Positions 42,706 through 51,252 of a DNA stretch of 64,000 nt are shown here, in pieces. The first letter of the stretch is position 1. The number at the start of each line of letters is the position of its first letter. The notes beneath the pieces were generated by a model, which was not told where the DNA came from, searched no databases, and saw nothing but the letters and a program-made list of their open reading frames with translations. A program made the position numbers and the translations under genes. Source of the stretch: Ruminococcus sp. (GTDB lineage Bacteria; Bacillota; Clostridia; Oscillospirales; Ruminococcaceae). The stretch spans positions 62,001 through 126,000 of the forward strand of contig JAFWTA010000030.1 in assembly GCA_017519145.1 (NCBI GenBank). The letters are read 5' to 3'.

Positions 42706-44286
42706 TTAATTGATGTCCTCGACTGCAAGAAGCGGAGGGGGAGTCTGGTCTTTATTAGCATAGATAGAATTGAATGCTAAAGCTCTGCCTGTAACGTCAA
42801 CATAGAGATCATCAAGATCGTCAGCATTAGCGATCATTGCGACCTTTACATGAGTTGACTCATTCTTTGGGATATTGATATGGTTTTTGCCTGATTTGTT
42901 ATCGGTTTCCAGAGAAAGGAAGTCCTCGACGGCTATCTTATCACTGCTGAGTTGTACCTTATCATCAAGATGATAGAGAACACGCCAGTTTGCATCCCAT
43001 TCTGTACTGTTTATAAGAACTGGGGCAACGAGATAATCGAAGAGGCCGTTTTCCATATCGTCGTATATATCATTCTCACCGATATTCTTATATGTCAGAT
43101 CAAGAACGATAACTTTCTTCTGTACAGTTATAGTATCAGTAATTTCATCGACAGTTTTTACACCGTCACCAAGATTTCCGTATTCATAAGTTTCGTATAT
43201 TTTTCCGTCATCGCTGAGAAAGCTGCTGTAATCAGCAGGATTACCGCAGGGATCCGTAGATATACCGTCGAAGTTATCCTGTACCCATGCATCATTGAGG
43301 GTTATCTCCACCTTATTTTCGATAGTATCTGTAATGATCTCGGTATCTGTGAACGTATCTCCGATATGCAGTGGCTCAAAGGCTTCTGCTTCACAGGTAT
43401 TGGAGTCGCTGTCCTTACGGGCATTGCTGTCATCAGACTCAGATTCAGTCAACTCGTTCCATGTTGTCCAGCTGAGAGTATCCTCAAATTCCGCAGCGTC
43501 AACAAGCTTCATCCCCTGAATAATGCTGCTGAGATCGGAATCGGAGATGTCTCCTGTGGCGTCCATTCTTACAACAAAATTGGTACCTTTGAAGTGTATC
43601 CATATATTCTTTGATAACGTGCTTTCTGTTGAATCCTCATCACCGATCTGACGGCAGAATATAAAAGCGTTCTTTTCTTCATCTGAAACATCAATAATGT
43701 TTTCTACACGATATATCTCCTGTTCAACGGGACAGGATTCATACACACGGAAATAGTAGGCTTCAAAAGCCCCTCCATCATCTTTGTCAAATCTGTGGAG
43801 TAAAGCGGGAGAAGATACATCGGCACTGAATCCTTCGGGCAGCCATGTATACTGAACATTGCATTTTCTTGTTTCATCTGTCTCAGAGTCCTTTGGAGTA
43901 AACCTGAGGGTATATTCATTTTCGCCTTCTTTTGTGTAATACAGCTTATCATATTCTGCTTCCGAGTCTTCAACCGAAAGATTCTCGGGAGCTATCTCAA
44001 TGTTTTCAACTTCCTCGGTCTCCGTTGCAGGAGTGGAAGTCGGAAGTGCTTTTGAGAGGGCATATACTGATGCAGGAGCTGCTATAACTATTGCGGCAGC
44101 AGCTGCCACCATGCCTCTGTAACGTCTCTGTATATGATTTGTTGTCGTTTTCATGGTAATTCCTTTCTGTATCTCTGCTCTTCGCAGTTCATACAAGGCG
44201 GAGAAATCATGTTTTTCGTCCGATGAAAAAGCTTCATCTATTATATTATTCCATTCCTCCGAGGTAGGAAGCCCCTTATTTTTCAT
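42706..44286 (-). CDS. Anti-sigma-factor-like membrane protein, large extracellular part
   Basis: A 526-aa protein encoded after, and overlapping by 11 bases, an ECF sigma gene. A cytoplasmic N-terminal segment of about 55 residues (SEEWNNIIDEAF) precedes one transmembrane helix (about 58-78, MVAAAAAIVIAAPASVYAL). The rest is an acidic Thr/Glu/Asp-rich extracellular region of 440 residues. The middle part has a DUF4367-like ending (SSIIQGMKLVD). The second half (about 330-520) is a separate beta-rich domain resembling DUF4352/DUF5105-like ligand domains, with VIVLDLTYKNIGENDIYD and THVKVAMIANADD. Role as the cognate anti-sigma is inferred from gene order. Confidence 0.7.
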   Translation of the reverse strand: MKNKGLPTSEEWNNIIDEAFSSDEKHDFSALYELRRAEIQKGITMKTTTNHIQRRYRGMVAAAAAIVIAAPASVYALSKALPTSTPATETEEVENIEIAPENLSVEDSEAEYDKLYYTKEGENEYTLRFTPKDSETDETRKCNVQYTWLPEGFSADVSSPALLHRFDKDDGGAFEAYYFRVYESCPVEQEIYRVENIIDVSDEEKNAFIFCRQIGDEDSTESTLSKNIWIHFKGTNFVVRMDATGDISDSDLSSIIQGMKLVDAAEFEDTLSWTTWNELTESESDDSNARKDSDSNTCEAEAFEPLHIGDTFTDTEIITDTIENKVEITLNDAWVQDNFDGISTDPCGNPADYSSFLSDDGKIYETYEYGNLGDGVKTVDEITDTITVQKKVIVLDLTYKNIGENDIYDDMENGLFDYLVAPVLINSTEWDANWRVLYHLDDKVQLSSDKIAVEDFLSLETDNKSGKNHINIPKNESTHVKVAMIANADDLDDLYVDVTGRALAFNSIYANKDQTPPPLLAVEDIN

Positions 44287-44776
44287 CGTTAATTTCTCCT
44301 TTCAGGCGCTTTTTCGTACGTTCAAAACGCTTTCGTACATTTGATTCGGTGAGTGACAGCTTCTCAGCGACATCCTTCCATGACATCTCTTTTACACAGC
44401 GCATTATAACAATGCTTTTATCAGGTTCTTTCACGGAATGAAGCAATTCATCGATGGTTTCCGACCTGTCAGAACTCTGGCTTGAATCGGCTATCTGCAT
44501 AGCTTCATCTATTGCGACCTCCGAATTGAACCGCTTTTTGTTCCTTCGGTAGATATTGATGGAGGTACTCTTGATGACCTTGATTATATAGTTCTTTGTC
44601 CTGTCGCTGTTACAGTCGCTGAGCTTGTGGAGTTTCCCTATGAGCCTGAGAAAAGCCTCAGAGACCGCATCCTCGGCAAGTCCCTGATCGTGCAGAACCG
44701 CATATGCAATTCTGTACATCGGCTGTTCGTATACTTCATAGAGAGCTTTCAGCTTTTCTGAGTTCTCCTGCGTCAT
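44276..44776 (-). CDS. ECF-type RNA polymerase sigma factor
   Basis: A 166-aa sigma-70 family protein with regions 2 and 4 only. Region 2 is visible as YRIAYAVLHDQGLAEDAVSEAFLRL (about 21-45) and region 4 as VIMRCVKEMSWKDVAEKLSLTESNVRKRFERTKKRLK (about 122-158). The start at 44776 follows GAGGTGA; the open frame to 44815 has no ribosome site. It is the first gene of a two-gene unit with the anti-sigma-like protein. A loose TTGTCA/TGTTAT promoter precedes it. Target genes are unknown. Confidence 0.87.
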   Translation of the reverse strand: MTQENSEKLKALYEVYEQPMYRIAYAVLHDQGLAEDAVSEAFLRLIGKLHKLSDCNSDRTKNYIIKVIKSTSINIYRRNKKRFNSEVAIDEAMQIADSSQSSDRSETIDELLHSVKEPDKSIVIMRCVKEMSWKDVAEKLSLTESNVRKRFERTKKRLKGEINDEK

Positions 44777-44868
44777 TTTATCACCTCGTTTGAAACGTTT
44801 CATAACATATAACACCTGAGAGACACGATTTGTGACAACAAAAATAAAAAAATTCCTTTCGGGCTTAT

Positions 44869-45756
44869 TTATATACCCGAAAGGTCGAAATCAGGTACAT
44901 AATCCTCGGAGGCAGAGCTTCTTTCCTGTGTGAAACCATTTATTCCAAGCTCAGCTGCACGATTTATGACCGAATTATATTCCATTTTAGTGACCTTTCT
45001 TTTCAGCTCACCGAACTCCTCGGATATAAAGTCAAATGGCGTATACTGATTCATAATGCTAACAAGAACATCATCACGCGAAGTATTGTCGGCTATCCAT
45101 TCAATGAGTTTAATTGAATCATGTCTGTGAGAGGGGAGTACCATATGACGAATGACAGTTCCTTTCATTAGCCCTCCCTCACTGTTGAACGTGAGCTTAC
45201 CAACTTGTTTTATCATTGCAAGTATCGCCTCAGAGGCATACTCAAAATAGTCGGGCGCATTTGAATATTTTGAAGATATATCCGATGAGAAATACTTCAG
45301 GTCGGGAAGATATACATCTACATAACCATCCAGCATATCTATCGTTTCTTTTAGCTCGTAGCCTCCGCAGTTAAAAACAACAGGTATATCCAGTTTGTGC
45401 TTTATCATATCCAGTGCATTGATTATATTTGGAACAAAATGCGTAGGAGTCACAAGATCGATATTATCTGCACCGCTGTCCCGCAGTCTCAGAAAGATAT
45501 CAGCCAGCTGTCTGTCGGTTATCACTTTTCCGAAAAGTTTATTGCTTATCTTATTGTTCTGGCAGAAGCAGCAATGCAGATTACACCCCGAGAAAAAAAC
45601 AGTGCCCGCACCATTTTTGTAGGAAATACAAGGCTCCTCCCATTTATGCAGTGATGCCCTTGCGACAATAGCATTGCCGCCTGCTCCGCATATACCTGTT
45701 GAATTGCTTCTGTCTGCACCGCATTTTCGCGGACACAGAGTACATTTATAAATCAT
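44869..45756 (-). CDS. Radical SAM protein (PflA-like)
   Basis: A 295-aa radical SAM enzyme with a cysteine-rich N-terminus, CTLCPRKCGADR then GICGAG, and the SAM cluster motif GCNLHCCFCQNN near 60. The rest is a TIM-barrel-like domain with VVFNCGGYE and YLPDLKYFS. This family is conserved in anaerobic bacteria and annotated as pyruvate formate-lyase-activating-like, but its target is unknown; no glycyl radical enzyme is adjacent. I chose ATG 45756 since family members begin a few residues before CTLCPRKCG; it overlaps the end of the upstream 90-aa gene by 11 bases and has only a weak GGATGATG ribosome site. Confidence 0.83.
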   Translation of the reverse strand: MIYKCTLCPRKCGADRSNSTGICGAGGNAIVARASLHKWEEPCISYKNGAGTVFFSGCNLHCCFCQNNKISNKLFGKVITDRQLADIFLRLRDSGADNIDLVTPTHFVPNIINALDMIKHKLDIPVVFNCGGYELKETIDMLDGYVDVYLPDLKYFSSDISSKYSNAPDYFEYASEAILAMIKQVGKLTFNSEGGLMKGTVIRHMVLPSHRHDSIKLIEWIADNTSRDDVLVSIMNQYTPFDFISEEFGELKRKVTKMEYNSVINRAAELGINGFTQERSSASEDYVPDFDLSGI

Positions 45757-46018
45757 ATTCATCATCCATATAATCTCTGTAATTGAAGTTCTCGGCGGTG
45801 GTCGTGCTGTCAAGCACCTCATGTACATCGATATCATGCTTTATACAGTACATTGCTGCCGCTGTAAGAAACAGACTTTTTGAAAGCTTATTCCTGAAAC
45901 AATAGTCTGTAATAAGCCTGTCTTCGTAAATACTTGCCTTGCATGAAAGGCTTTTATAGTAGATCACACTGCTTGAATAACGTGTAATTTTGTTATTTTT
46001 AGGCTTCTTCCTATCCAT
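45746..46018 (-). CDS. Unrecognised 90-aa basic protein
   Basis: A small protein with a basic N-terminus (MDRKKPKNNKITRY), a central Cys-containing region with IYEDRLITDYCFRNKLSKSLFLTAAAMYCIKH, and an acidic tail YMDDEYDL. No membrane helix. A consensus promoter (46042-46070) and a run of six G before ATG 46018 support expression. It overlaps the radical SAM gene downstream, so the two are probably translated together. I do not recognise a family. A small adaptor or substrate of the radical SAM enzyme is conceivable but not shown. Confidence 0.65.
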   Translation of the reverse strand: MDRKKPKNNKITRYSSSVIYYKSLSCKASIYEDRLITDYCFRNKLSKSLFLTAAAMYCIKHDIDVHEVLDSTTTAENFNYRDYMDDEYDL

Positions 46019-46041
46019 AACATATCCCCCCTGATAGAATA

Positions 46042-46070
46042 ATTGTAGCATTGCTGTCGGATAATGTCAA
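46042..46070 (-). promoter_or_regulatory. Promoter of the 90-aa protein and radical SAM unit
   Basis: Minus strand TTGACA, 17 bases, TACAAT. Confidence 0.8.
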
Positions 46071-46120
46071 TAATTGCCGCAAAAAACGCTTTCTATCATT
46101 GAATATCACAAAAATTTCAC

Positions 46121-46149
46121 TTGCTTTTTTGTGTAAAATGATGTATAAT
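46121..46149 (+). promoter_or_regulatory. Promoter of proC
   Basis: TTGCTT, 17 bases, TATAAT, divergent from the promoter at 46042. Confidence 0.75.
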
Positions 46150-46182
46150 TAGAATTACATAAATTTTTAAGGAGTTATGAAT

Positions 46183-46983
46183 ATGACTAATATAGGTTTT
46201 ATCGGCGCAGGCAATATGGGCTCAGCTATCATGAAGGGCATCTCATCGAGCAGTCTTGGCAAGGATACCGCTCTTTTTGCCTTTGATCCGAGCACAGATA
46301 AGGTAGAAGCTCTCTCGGGATACGGCGTGGGAGCATGTTCTTCCGAAAAGGAGATAATGGAAAAGTGCAAGTTTGTTTTCCTTGCTGTCAAGCCTCAGAT
46401 CATCGAGGGAGTTCTCGAAGCTATTTCGGCATATACTACCAAGGATACCGTCATAATTTCCATAGCAGCAGGCATTGGCGACGAGTTTATCGCCAAGAAA
46501 ACAATTCCCGATGCAAAGGTAATACTTGTTATGCCGAATACACCTCTTCTTCTCGGCGAAGGAGCATCGGCTCTTTCAAGGAACGATAAGGTAACAGATG
46601 AGGAATTTGACATAGTTCTGAATATATTCAGAATATGCGGCAAGGCAGCTGTTATCCCTAAGGACAAGATGAAGGAGATAATCGCTATCAATGGAAGCAG
46701 CCCTGCATTTATCTATCTCTTTGCAAAGGGCTTTATCGATTATGCTGAATCCGTAGGCATTGACAGAGCCGCAGCTGAAGATCTGTTCACACAGAGTCTC
46801 ATAGGTTCCGCTAAGATGATCACCGATTCAGGAAATACTATCGATGAGCTTATTAAGATGGTATCTTCTCCCGGAGGAACAACTCTTGCAGGTCTTGACA
46901 GACTCTATGAAGGCAATCTTACCGATGTTGTTAAGAATTGCTGTGAGAGCTGCACAAACAGAGCTTACGAGCTTTCAAAATAA
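46183..46983 (+). CDS. proC: Pyrroline-5-carboxylate reductase
   Basis: Last step of proline synthesis, reducing pyrroline-5-carboxylate with NAD(P)H. The 266-aa protein opens with the Rossmann motif IGFIGAGNMGSAI, contains VILVMPNTPLLLGEG near 110 and the C-terminal signature MVSSPGGTTLAGL near 224. ATG 46183 is preferred because AAGGAG lies eight bases upstream; the ATG at 46177 is only two bases from it. It may be cotranscribed with the membrane-protein genes that follow, since no terminator intervenes. Confidence 0.96.
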   Translation: MTNIGFIGAGNMGSAIMKGISSSSLGKDTALFAFDPSTDKVEALSGYGVGACSSEKEIMEKCKFVFLAVKPQIIEGVLEAISAYTTKDTVIISIAAGIGDEFIAKKTIPDAKVILVMPNTPLLLGEGASALSRNDKVTDEEFDIVLNIFRICGKAAVIPKDKMKEIIAINGSSPAFIYLFAKGFIDYAESVGIDRAAAEDLFTQSLIGSAKMITDSGNTIDELIKMVSSPGGTTLAGLDRLYEGNLTDVVKNCCESCTNRAYELSK

Positions 46984-47000
46984 GCATAAATAAGCTGTAT

Positions 47001-47037
47001 CATGAATATCATTTCAGTGAAAGGAATGATATTCATG
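47001..47037 (+). promoter_or_regulatory. Hairpin that holds the ribosome site and start codon
   Basis: Perfect 13-base arms CATGAATATCATT and AATGATATTCATG flank an 11-base loop. The loop contains AAAGG and the 3' arm ends in the start codon of the next gene (47035). Such a structure could control translation. Confidence 0.65.
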
Positions 47038-47628
47038 AAGAAAATAAGTACGATATCAGAGAAAAGGACAAGCCTGTCGGTATATATGGTATTCATTGCC
47101 GCAGGAATAGCAATAGGTGCATTTCTCGCAAGAGTGCCATTCTGTGCAGGCAATAGTATTATAAATCAATACTTTCTCACACCTTACGAAGCTGTAAATC
47201 CTTATTATATTATAGGCAGGTCTTTTCTGTTTTCAGCAGCGATCATTACAGCAGCTTTTTTCTTCGGAGCATCTGCTGTTGGACAGCCCTTCGGGATATC
47301 CCTGCTCATATATCGTGGGATAGGTATAGGAATATCCACATCTTCGATGTATATTTCCATGGGTTCTGCAGCGATAATACCTGTGACAGTAACCGTTCTG
47401 CCGAAAGCAGCAGCTTTTTCTTTGATCACCGCTCTTTCAGTCAGAGAGAATGTACACAATTCATGCCTTATCTTTTCCCGCTGCTTCAGAAAAGGTGAAC
47501 AATCCCCCGTTAAGGGAGGACTGAAGCTGTGGCTGATAAAATATTTCGTACTTATTATATTGTCATTAATAATCTCTTCTGCTGACGGAGTTATTTGTTT
47601 TTTATTTACCTCTGTCAGCGGTAATTAA
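47035..47628 (+). CDS. SpoIIM-like small membrane protein
   Basis: A 197-aa integral membrane protein with about five hydrophobic helices. The central stretch FFFGASAVGQPFGISLLIYRGIGIG (about 75-99) resembles the conserved region of stage II sporulation protein M (DUF95), and the overall length is similar. SpoIIM takes part in engulfment as part of the DMP peptidoglycan machine; no spoIID or spoIIP gene is nearby. The start at 47035 is supported by AAAGG in the hairpin loop; an upstream in-frame ATG at 47002 lies in the other arm. It is 16 bases before the DUF624 gene. The assignment is tentative. Confidence 0.55.
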   Translation: MKKISTISEKRTSLSVYMVFIAAGIAIGAFLARVPFCAGNSIINQYFLTPYEAVNPYYIIGRSFLFSAAIITAAFFFGASAVGQPFGISLLIYRGIGIGISTSSMYISMGSAAIIPVTVTVLPKAAAFSLITALSVRENVHNSCLIFSRCFRKGEQSPVKGGLKLWLIKYFVLIILSLIISSADGVICFLFTSVSGN

Positions 47629-47644
47629 ACGGAGGAATTTCAAA

Positions 47645-48568
47645 TTGGGTCTTTTTTCCAAGAATTATGAAAGCGCAGGAGTAGGTATCTCCAAATATGC
47701 TCCCAAGAAAAAGGGAATGGCGCTGTTTTTTGATATTGTCGGAAGAAAATTCTGGAAGCTGATGCAGCTTAATCTGATATATATGCTTTTCTTCCTTCCA
47801 CTGGTAATGATGCTGCCTGTAATGACTCTTTTCAAGAATAATTATGCGGTATCAGTTGCTTCCATGATAATCATGATAGTTATATTCATGGTTCTATTTG
47901 GTCCGGCAACAGCAGGAATGACAAAAGTCATAAGGCTTTTCGTGATAAACAAACATTCTTTTATAGTGCGCGACTTTTTCAACGGATTCAAGTCAAACTT
48001 CAAAAAGGCGGCTGTCATTGGCTTTATTGACTGCCTGATCGTTTTTTCCGCAATCGCTGCACTGAATGTATATCCTGCTCTGGCTATACAGACGCAGTCA
48101 AAGCTCATGTACATACCTATGGTAATAACATTCAGCCTTTTCCTTGTCATTATAATAATGAATCATTACATTTTCCTTATGATGACAGCTACCAGCCTAT
48201 CCTTCAAAAACCTGCTGAAAAACTCTCTTGCACTTGCATTTGTGGCACTGAAGCAGAATTTGCTCACTTTCATTATAGCACTTGCTGTTATAGCAGTAAT
48301 GATACTTCTGATGTTTTATCTTTTCCCTGTATTTTTGCTGCTTGTACCGTTTTTTCCTGCGGCGTTCATTTGCCTGCTGAACTGCTTTATAAGCTACCCT
48401 GTGATACAGAAATATGTTATCAACCCTTACTATACAAGCATTGGCGAGATCAATCCCGAGCTTGTTGACGATACTCCTACCGATGAGGAGCGTATCTTCG
48501 AGGATATGGGCGGCAAGGAACAGCCTATCGAAAAGCGAAAAAAAGGCAAGGGCAAGAGAATATCCTAA
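47645..48568 (+). CDS. DUF624 (YesL-like) membrane protein
   Basis: A 307-aa integral membrane protein with five or six hydrophobic helices between about 40 and 255 and a charged C-terminal tail ending KKGKGKRIS. MTKVIRLFV after a helix hairpin and the loop RDFFNGFKSNFKKA near 108 are typical of the DUF624/YesL family, which often neighbours sugar transporters; none is here. Translation appears to start at TTG 47645, nine bases after GGAGG. It is likely cotranscribed with the SpoIIM-like gene and ends at a terminator. Confidence 0.8.
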   Translation: MGLFSKNYESAGVGISKYAPKKKGMALFFDIVGRKFWKLMQLNLIYMLFFLPLVMMLPVMTLFKNNYAVSVASMIIMIVIFMVLFGPATAGMTKVIRLFVINKHSFIVRDFFNGFKSNFKKAAVIGFIDCLIVFSAIAALNVYPALAIQTQSKLMYIPMVITFSLFLVIIIMNHYIFLMMTATSLSFKNLLKNSLALAFVALKQNLLTFIIALAVIAVMILLMFYLFPVFLLLVPFFPAAFICLLNCFISYPVIQKYVINPYYTSIGEINPELVDDTPTDEERIFEDMGGKEQPIEKRKKGKGKRIS

Positions 48569-48572
48569 AAAA

Positions 48573-48603
48573 TACGGCGCTTTTTTGGCGCCGTAAATTT
48601 TTT
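48573..48603 (+). terminator. Terminator after the DUF624 gene
   Basis: Arms TACGGCGC and GCGCCGTA with a 7-base loop, then AAATTTTTT. Confidence 0.8.
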
Positions 48604-48673
48604 GTGATATTTTGTATAGCTTTTCCGTTTTATATATGAAGTACTTCAACAGATACAGAAGAAAGGAAGTGAC

Positions 48674-49159
48674 ATGATGGGATCTGACAAAATGGCGGAC
48701 ATATACGACAGGAATAAAAATGCAGTATTTCGTATGGCTTTTTCATACTGCAAGAACAAGGCAGACGCAGAAGATATAATGCAGGATGTCTTTATCAAAC
48801 TATTCACAGGCGGCGCCGAGTTTGAAAGTGAAGATAAGGAACGAAGCTGGCTTCTGAAGGTCACCGTGAACAAGTGCAGAGATATGTTCCGCTCACTGAG
48901 GTACAGGTATTCATTGACTTCGATACCCCTTGATGAAGCCTGTCTCACCTATGAGACTCCCGAAGAAAGCGAAGTCTATCACGCTGTAATGTCACTTCCG
49001 ACAAAATACAGGATCGTTATTCACTTATACTACTACGAGGATTACTCCGTAAAGGAGATAAGCAGTATCACGGGAACAAAGGAATCAGCTGTTCAGACGC
49101 AGCTGTACCGTGCAAGGAAGAAGCTTAAAGATATTCTCGGAAAGGAGCTCCTGACATGA
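48674..49159 (+). CDS. ECF-type RNA polymerase sigma factor
   Basis: A 161-aa sigma factor with regions 2 (VFRMAFSYCKNKADAEDIMQDVFIKLF, about 18-44) and 4 (YYYEDYSVKEISSITGTKESAVQTQLYRARKKLK, about 118-151). AAAGGAAG lies ahead of ATG 48674. It overlaps the following anti-sigma-like gene by 4 bases (ATGA), the normal arrangement of a sigma/anti-sigma pair. It belongs to the SigW-like group by its region 2 pattern. No autoregulated ECF promoter was recognised upstream. This is the second such pair in the window. Confidence 0.9.
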   Translation: MMGSDKMADIYDRNKNAVFRMAFSYCKNKADAEDIMQDVFIKLFTGGAEFESEDKERSWLLKVTVNKCRDMFRSLRYRYSLTSIPLDEACLTYETPEESEVYHAVMSLPTKYRIVIHLYYYEDYSVKEISSITGTKESAVQTQLYRARKKLKDILGKELLT

Positions 49160-50493
49160 ATATGAACGATTATAAAAAGGTAACAGACCGCTTGGAACCT
49201 GATGAGCGGTGCAGAAAAGAGGTACTTGATATGAGTAAACGTGAGAACAGAATAAAGCAGAATACAAACGAGTTTGAGGAAAAGGTATCAGGCGTAGAAG
49301 TCCGCCGCGGAAACGGCGCTCTCAGATTTGTCGGTATCGCAGCTGCTTTCGCACTGATAGCAGGCGGTATAGGAACAACAGGTGTACTTCTCCACAAGAA
49401 CAGCAGGAACGTCTCGCAGCTTACAGAGGCAGGCGAGGAGGAAACGGTTACCGAAGAGCTCACAGAGGAGGTAACAGAAGAGGCTACTGAATCTGAGGCA
49501 GGCGAAGATTATGATTATGAAGCTATCGCCATAGAGAACACAGACGGTTATCTCGAGAGAACTAATATTCTTGTATACGGCGATGTGGAGTATGACGCAA
49601 ATGATACCATAACATTCTATACCTATGACAGTTCTGATGCCGAATGGTCAGAAAAATACGGCGGTGAGCGTACATTCTGCAAGGTGACCGACGAGCGCTT
49701 CAACAGCTGTCAGGATATCTACGATTACTACAAAGAGTTAATTGCTGACACTATTGAATTTGAAGGTTATAGTGAGCCTTTAATAATGGCTTCTGATTAT
49801 AAGGACGGTGTCACTTTAGATGGAGCCGGCGTAGTAAGCTATCTTGGCGGAGATGCAAGCGGATTTGAAAACGGCAGCAAGGTCGACCTATATATACCCG
49901 ATCCCGAAGATGACAGCACGGTTGATTATACAGCTCATGGCATCAACGGTGGAGTCTATATTGATTATAACGGAGAGCTCTACCTTAGACCTCATGACGA
50001 TTGGGTTGAGCATTATACTTCCGAACCTGTGATAGTCGAAAACAGCGAGGACAGGATAGTAGTTTCACGCTATATCGATTATAATATGCAAAATGAACAA
50101 TACGGCACACAGAAACTGTTTACCTTAGTGCTCCAAAATGGTGAATGGAAGATACAGAGCATAGGAACAGGAATGCAGCCTGAGTATCTGTCATCAATTG
50201 CTATCCAGTGCTACCTTGAGGACAGGGCAGAATATAATGATATAAATATCGACTGCGGTGACATTATGGCTCCTCTTGAGATGCTGGAATATGATGAAGA
50301 AAACAAAACTTCCCGGGTACACGCTGTTCTTCATGATGTAAACGGTGTTGACGCAATAGATGTAACAGCAGATATCGATCTTAATAGTGTCAAAGTGACA
50401 TCAGCAGATATAACAAGACTCAATGAATATGATGGTACACTGAAGCGTCCCAGCGTTATCTGGGCTGAGGAACACCCCGACGGCAAGGAATAA
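49156..50493 (+). CDS. Anti-sigma-factor-like membrane protein
   Basis: A 445-aa protein with a charged cytoplasmic N-terminus of about 55 residues, a transmembrane helix (about 57-78, FVGIAAAFALIAGGIGTTGV), a Glu/Thr-rich linker (about 90-120, EETVTEELTEEVTEEATE) and an extracellular acidic domain. The outer domain is rich in Tyr, Asp and Glu with no recognised catalytic motif. By gene overlap with the sigma factor it is taken as the cognate anti-sigma; the extracellular part would be the sensor. It ends at a strong terminator. Confidence 0.72.
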   Translation: MNMNDYKKVTDRLEPDERCRKEVLDMSKRENRIKQNTNEFEEKVSGVEVRRGNGALRFVGIAAAFALIAGGIGTTGVLLHKNSRNVSQLTEAGEEETVTEELTEEVTEEATESEAGEDYDYEAIAIENTDGYLERTNILVYGDVEYDANDTITFYTYDSSDAEWSEKYGGERTFCKVTDERFNSCQDIYDYYKELIADTIEFEGYSEPLIMASDYKDGVTLDGAGVVSYLGGDASGFENGSKVDLYIPDPEDDSTVDYTAHGINGGVYIDYNGELYLRPHDDWVEHYTSEPVIVENSEDRIVVSRYIDYNMQNEQYGTQKLFTLVLQNGEWKIQSIGTGMQPEYLSSIAIQCYLEDRAEYNDINIDCGDIMAPLEMLEYDEENKTSRVHAVLHDVNGVDAIDVTADIDLNSVKVTSADITRLNEYDGTLKRPSVIWAEEHPDGKE

Positions 50494-50499
50494 AAAACT

Positions 50500-50531
50500 A
50501 TCCCCTGAACATAAAAGTTCAGGGGATTTTT
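50500..50531. terminator. Terminator after the second anti-sigma-like gene
   Basis: Eleven-base arms ATCCCCTGAAC and GTTCAGGGGAT, 6-base loop, T run. It also faces the convergent phosphodiesterase gene. Confidence 0.92.
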
Positions 50532-50576
50532 GTAACATTAATCGGGTTACTGCATAGAATATAAGCAGGGGAGAGT

Positions 50577-51059
50577 TCAGACATCAACTATATTGGTAAC
50601 GACTCCAGCAGGAGAGATGTCAATGTGACCGAAGGAAGGCTTTTTTCCGTCACGAGGCAGTGAAGCGCTTCCGGGATTCATTATGTAAAGTCCGTTCTCA
50701 TTGCTCTGATAGCGGACATGGGTATGCCCGAAAAGAACTATATCACAGCCGTTGGTGAGCGCAAGGTTTTTCAGCCTGTCCAGAGAGCCGCTTACACCGT
50801 AAAGGTGACCGTGGGTGGCAAGGATCTTATGATCAAGGACAGGAAGTACAAAAACGTCATTACTGAGGCTATCAAAGTCGCAGTTGCCTGCAACGTGTAT
50901 TATCTTTGGAGCAAGCTTCTGGTGAGACAGGATGAAATTGTCAAGCTCATGCTCGCCGTCGCCAAGGTGGATTATCCAGTCAGCATCGGTATTACGGAGA
51001 ATTATACTTTCAAGATTGAAGTAATTACCATGTGTATCTGATAAAACAACAATTCGCAA
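50577..51059 (-). CDS. YfcE/MJ0936-type phosphodiesterase
   Basis: A 160-aa metallophosphoesterase. Metal ligands: VLSDTHGN at residue 5, HLGDGEHE, VAGNCDF, ATHGHLYG and LFGHTHVR. It matches the small YfcE family that hydrolyses phosphodiesters in vitro; the cellular substrate is unknown. In many bacteria it neighbours an RdgB-type NTP pyrophosphatase; here it is monocistronic. A good promoter lies upstream on the minus strand. Confidence 0.92.
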   Translation of the reverse strand: MRIVVLSDTHGNYFNLESIILRNTDADWIIHLGDGEHELDNFILSHQKLAPKIIHVAGNCDFDSLSNDVFVLPVLDHKILATHGHLYGVSGSLDRLKNLALTNGCDIVLFGHTHVRYQSNENGLYIMNPGSASLPRDGKKPSFGHIDISPAGVVTNIVDV

Positions 51060-51090
51060 GATGATCCCTCCCAGTTTATATTATAAGTGT

Positions 51091-51119
51091 ATTATAACAT
51101 AAAATTACAAAAATATCAA
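51091..51119 (-). promoter_or_regulatory. Promoter of the YfcE-type gene
   Basis: Minus strand TTGATA, 17 bases, TATAAT. Confidence 0.78.
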
Positions 51120-51252
51120 CTGTTACGAAAGAATATTTTCATTTTTTACTAAAATGTGCGCGTAAAGTGATAGATCAAAGCTTCGTTAAATAACATATTT
51201 GGATGCAAAAAGCAATATAATAGTTGTGTACATTATCCCTAAGGAGGCTTTT

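Noticed and set aside
44791-44808. TGAAACGTTTCA palindrome before the sigma gene, similar to a catabolite-response element.
   Set aside because: It is two bases shorter than the 14-base cre pattern and lies downstream of any likely promoter. I do not call a CcpA site.
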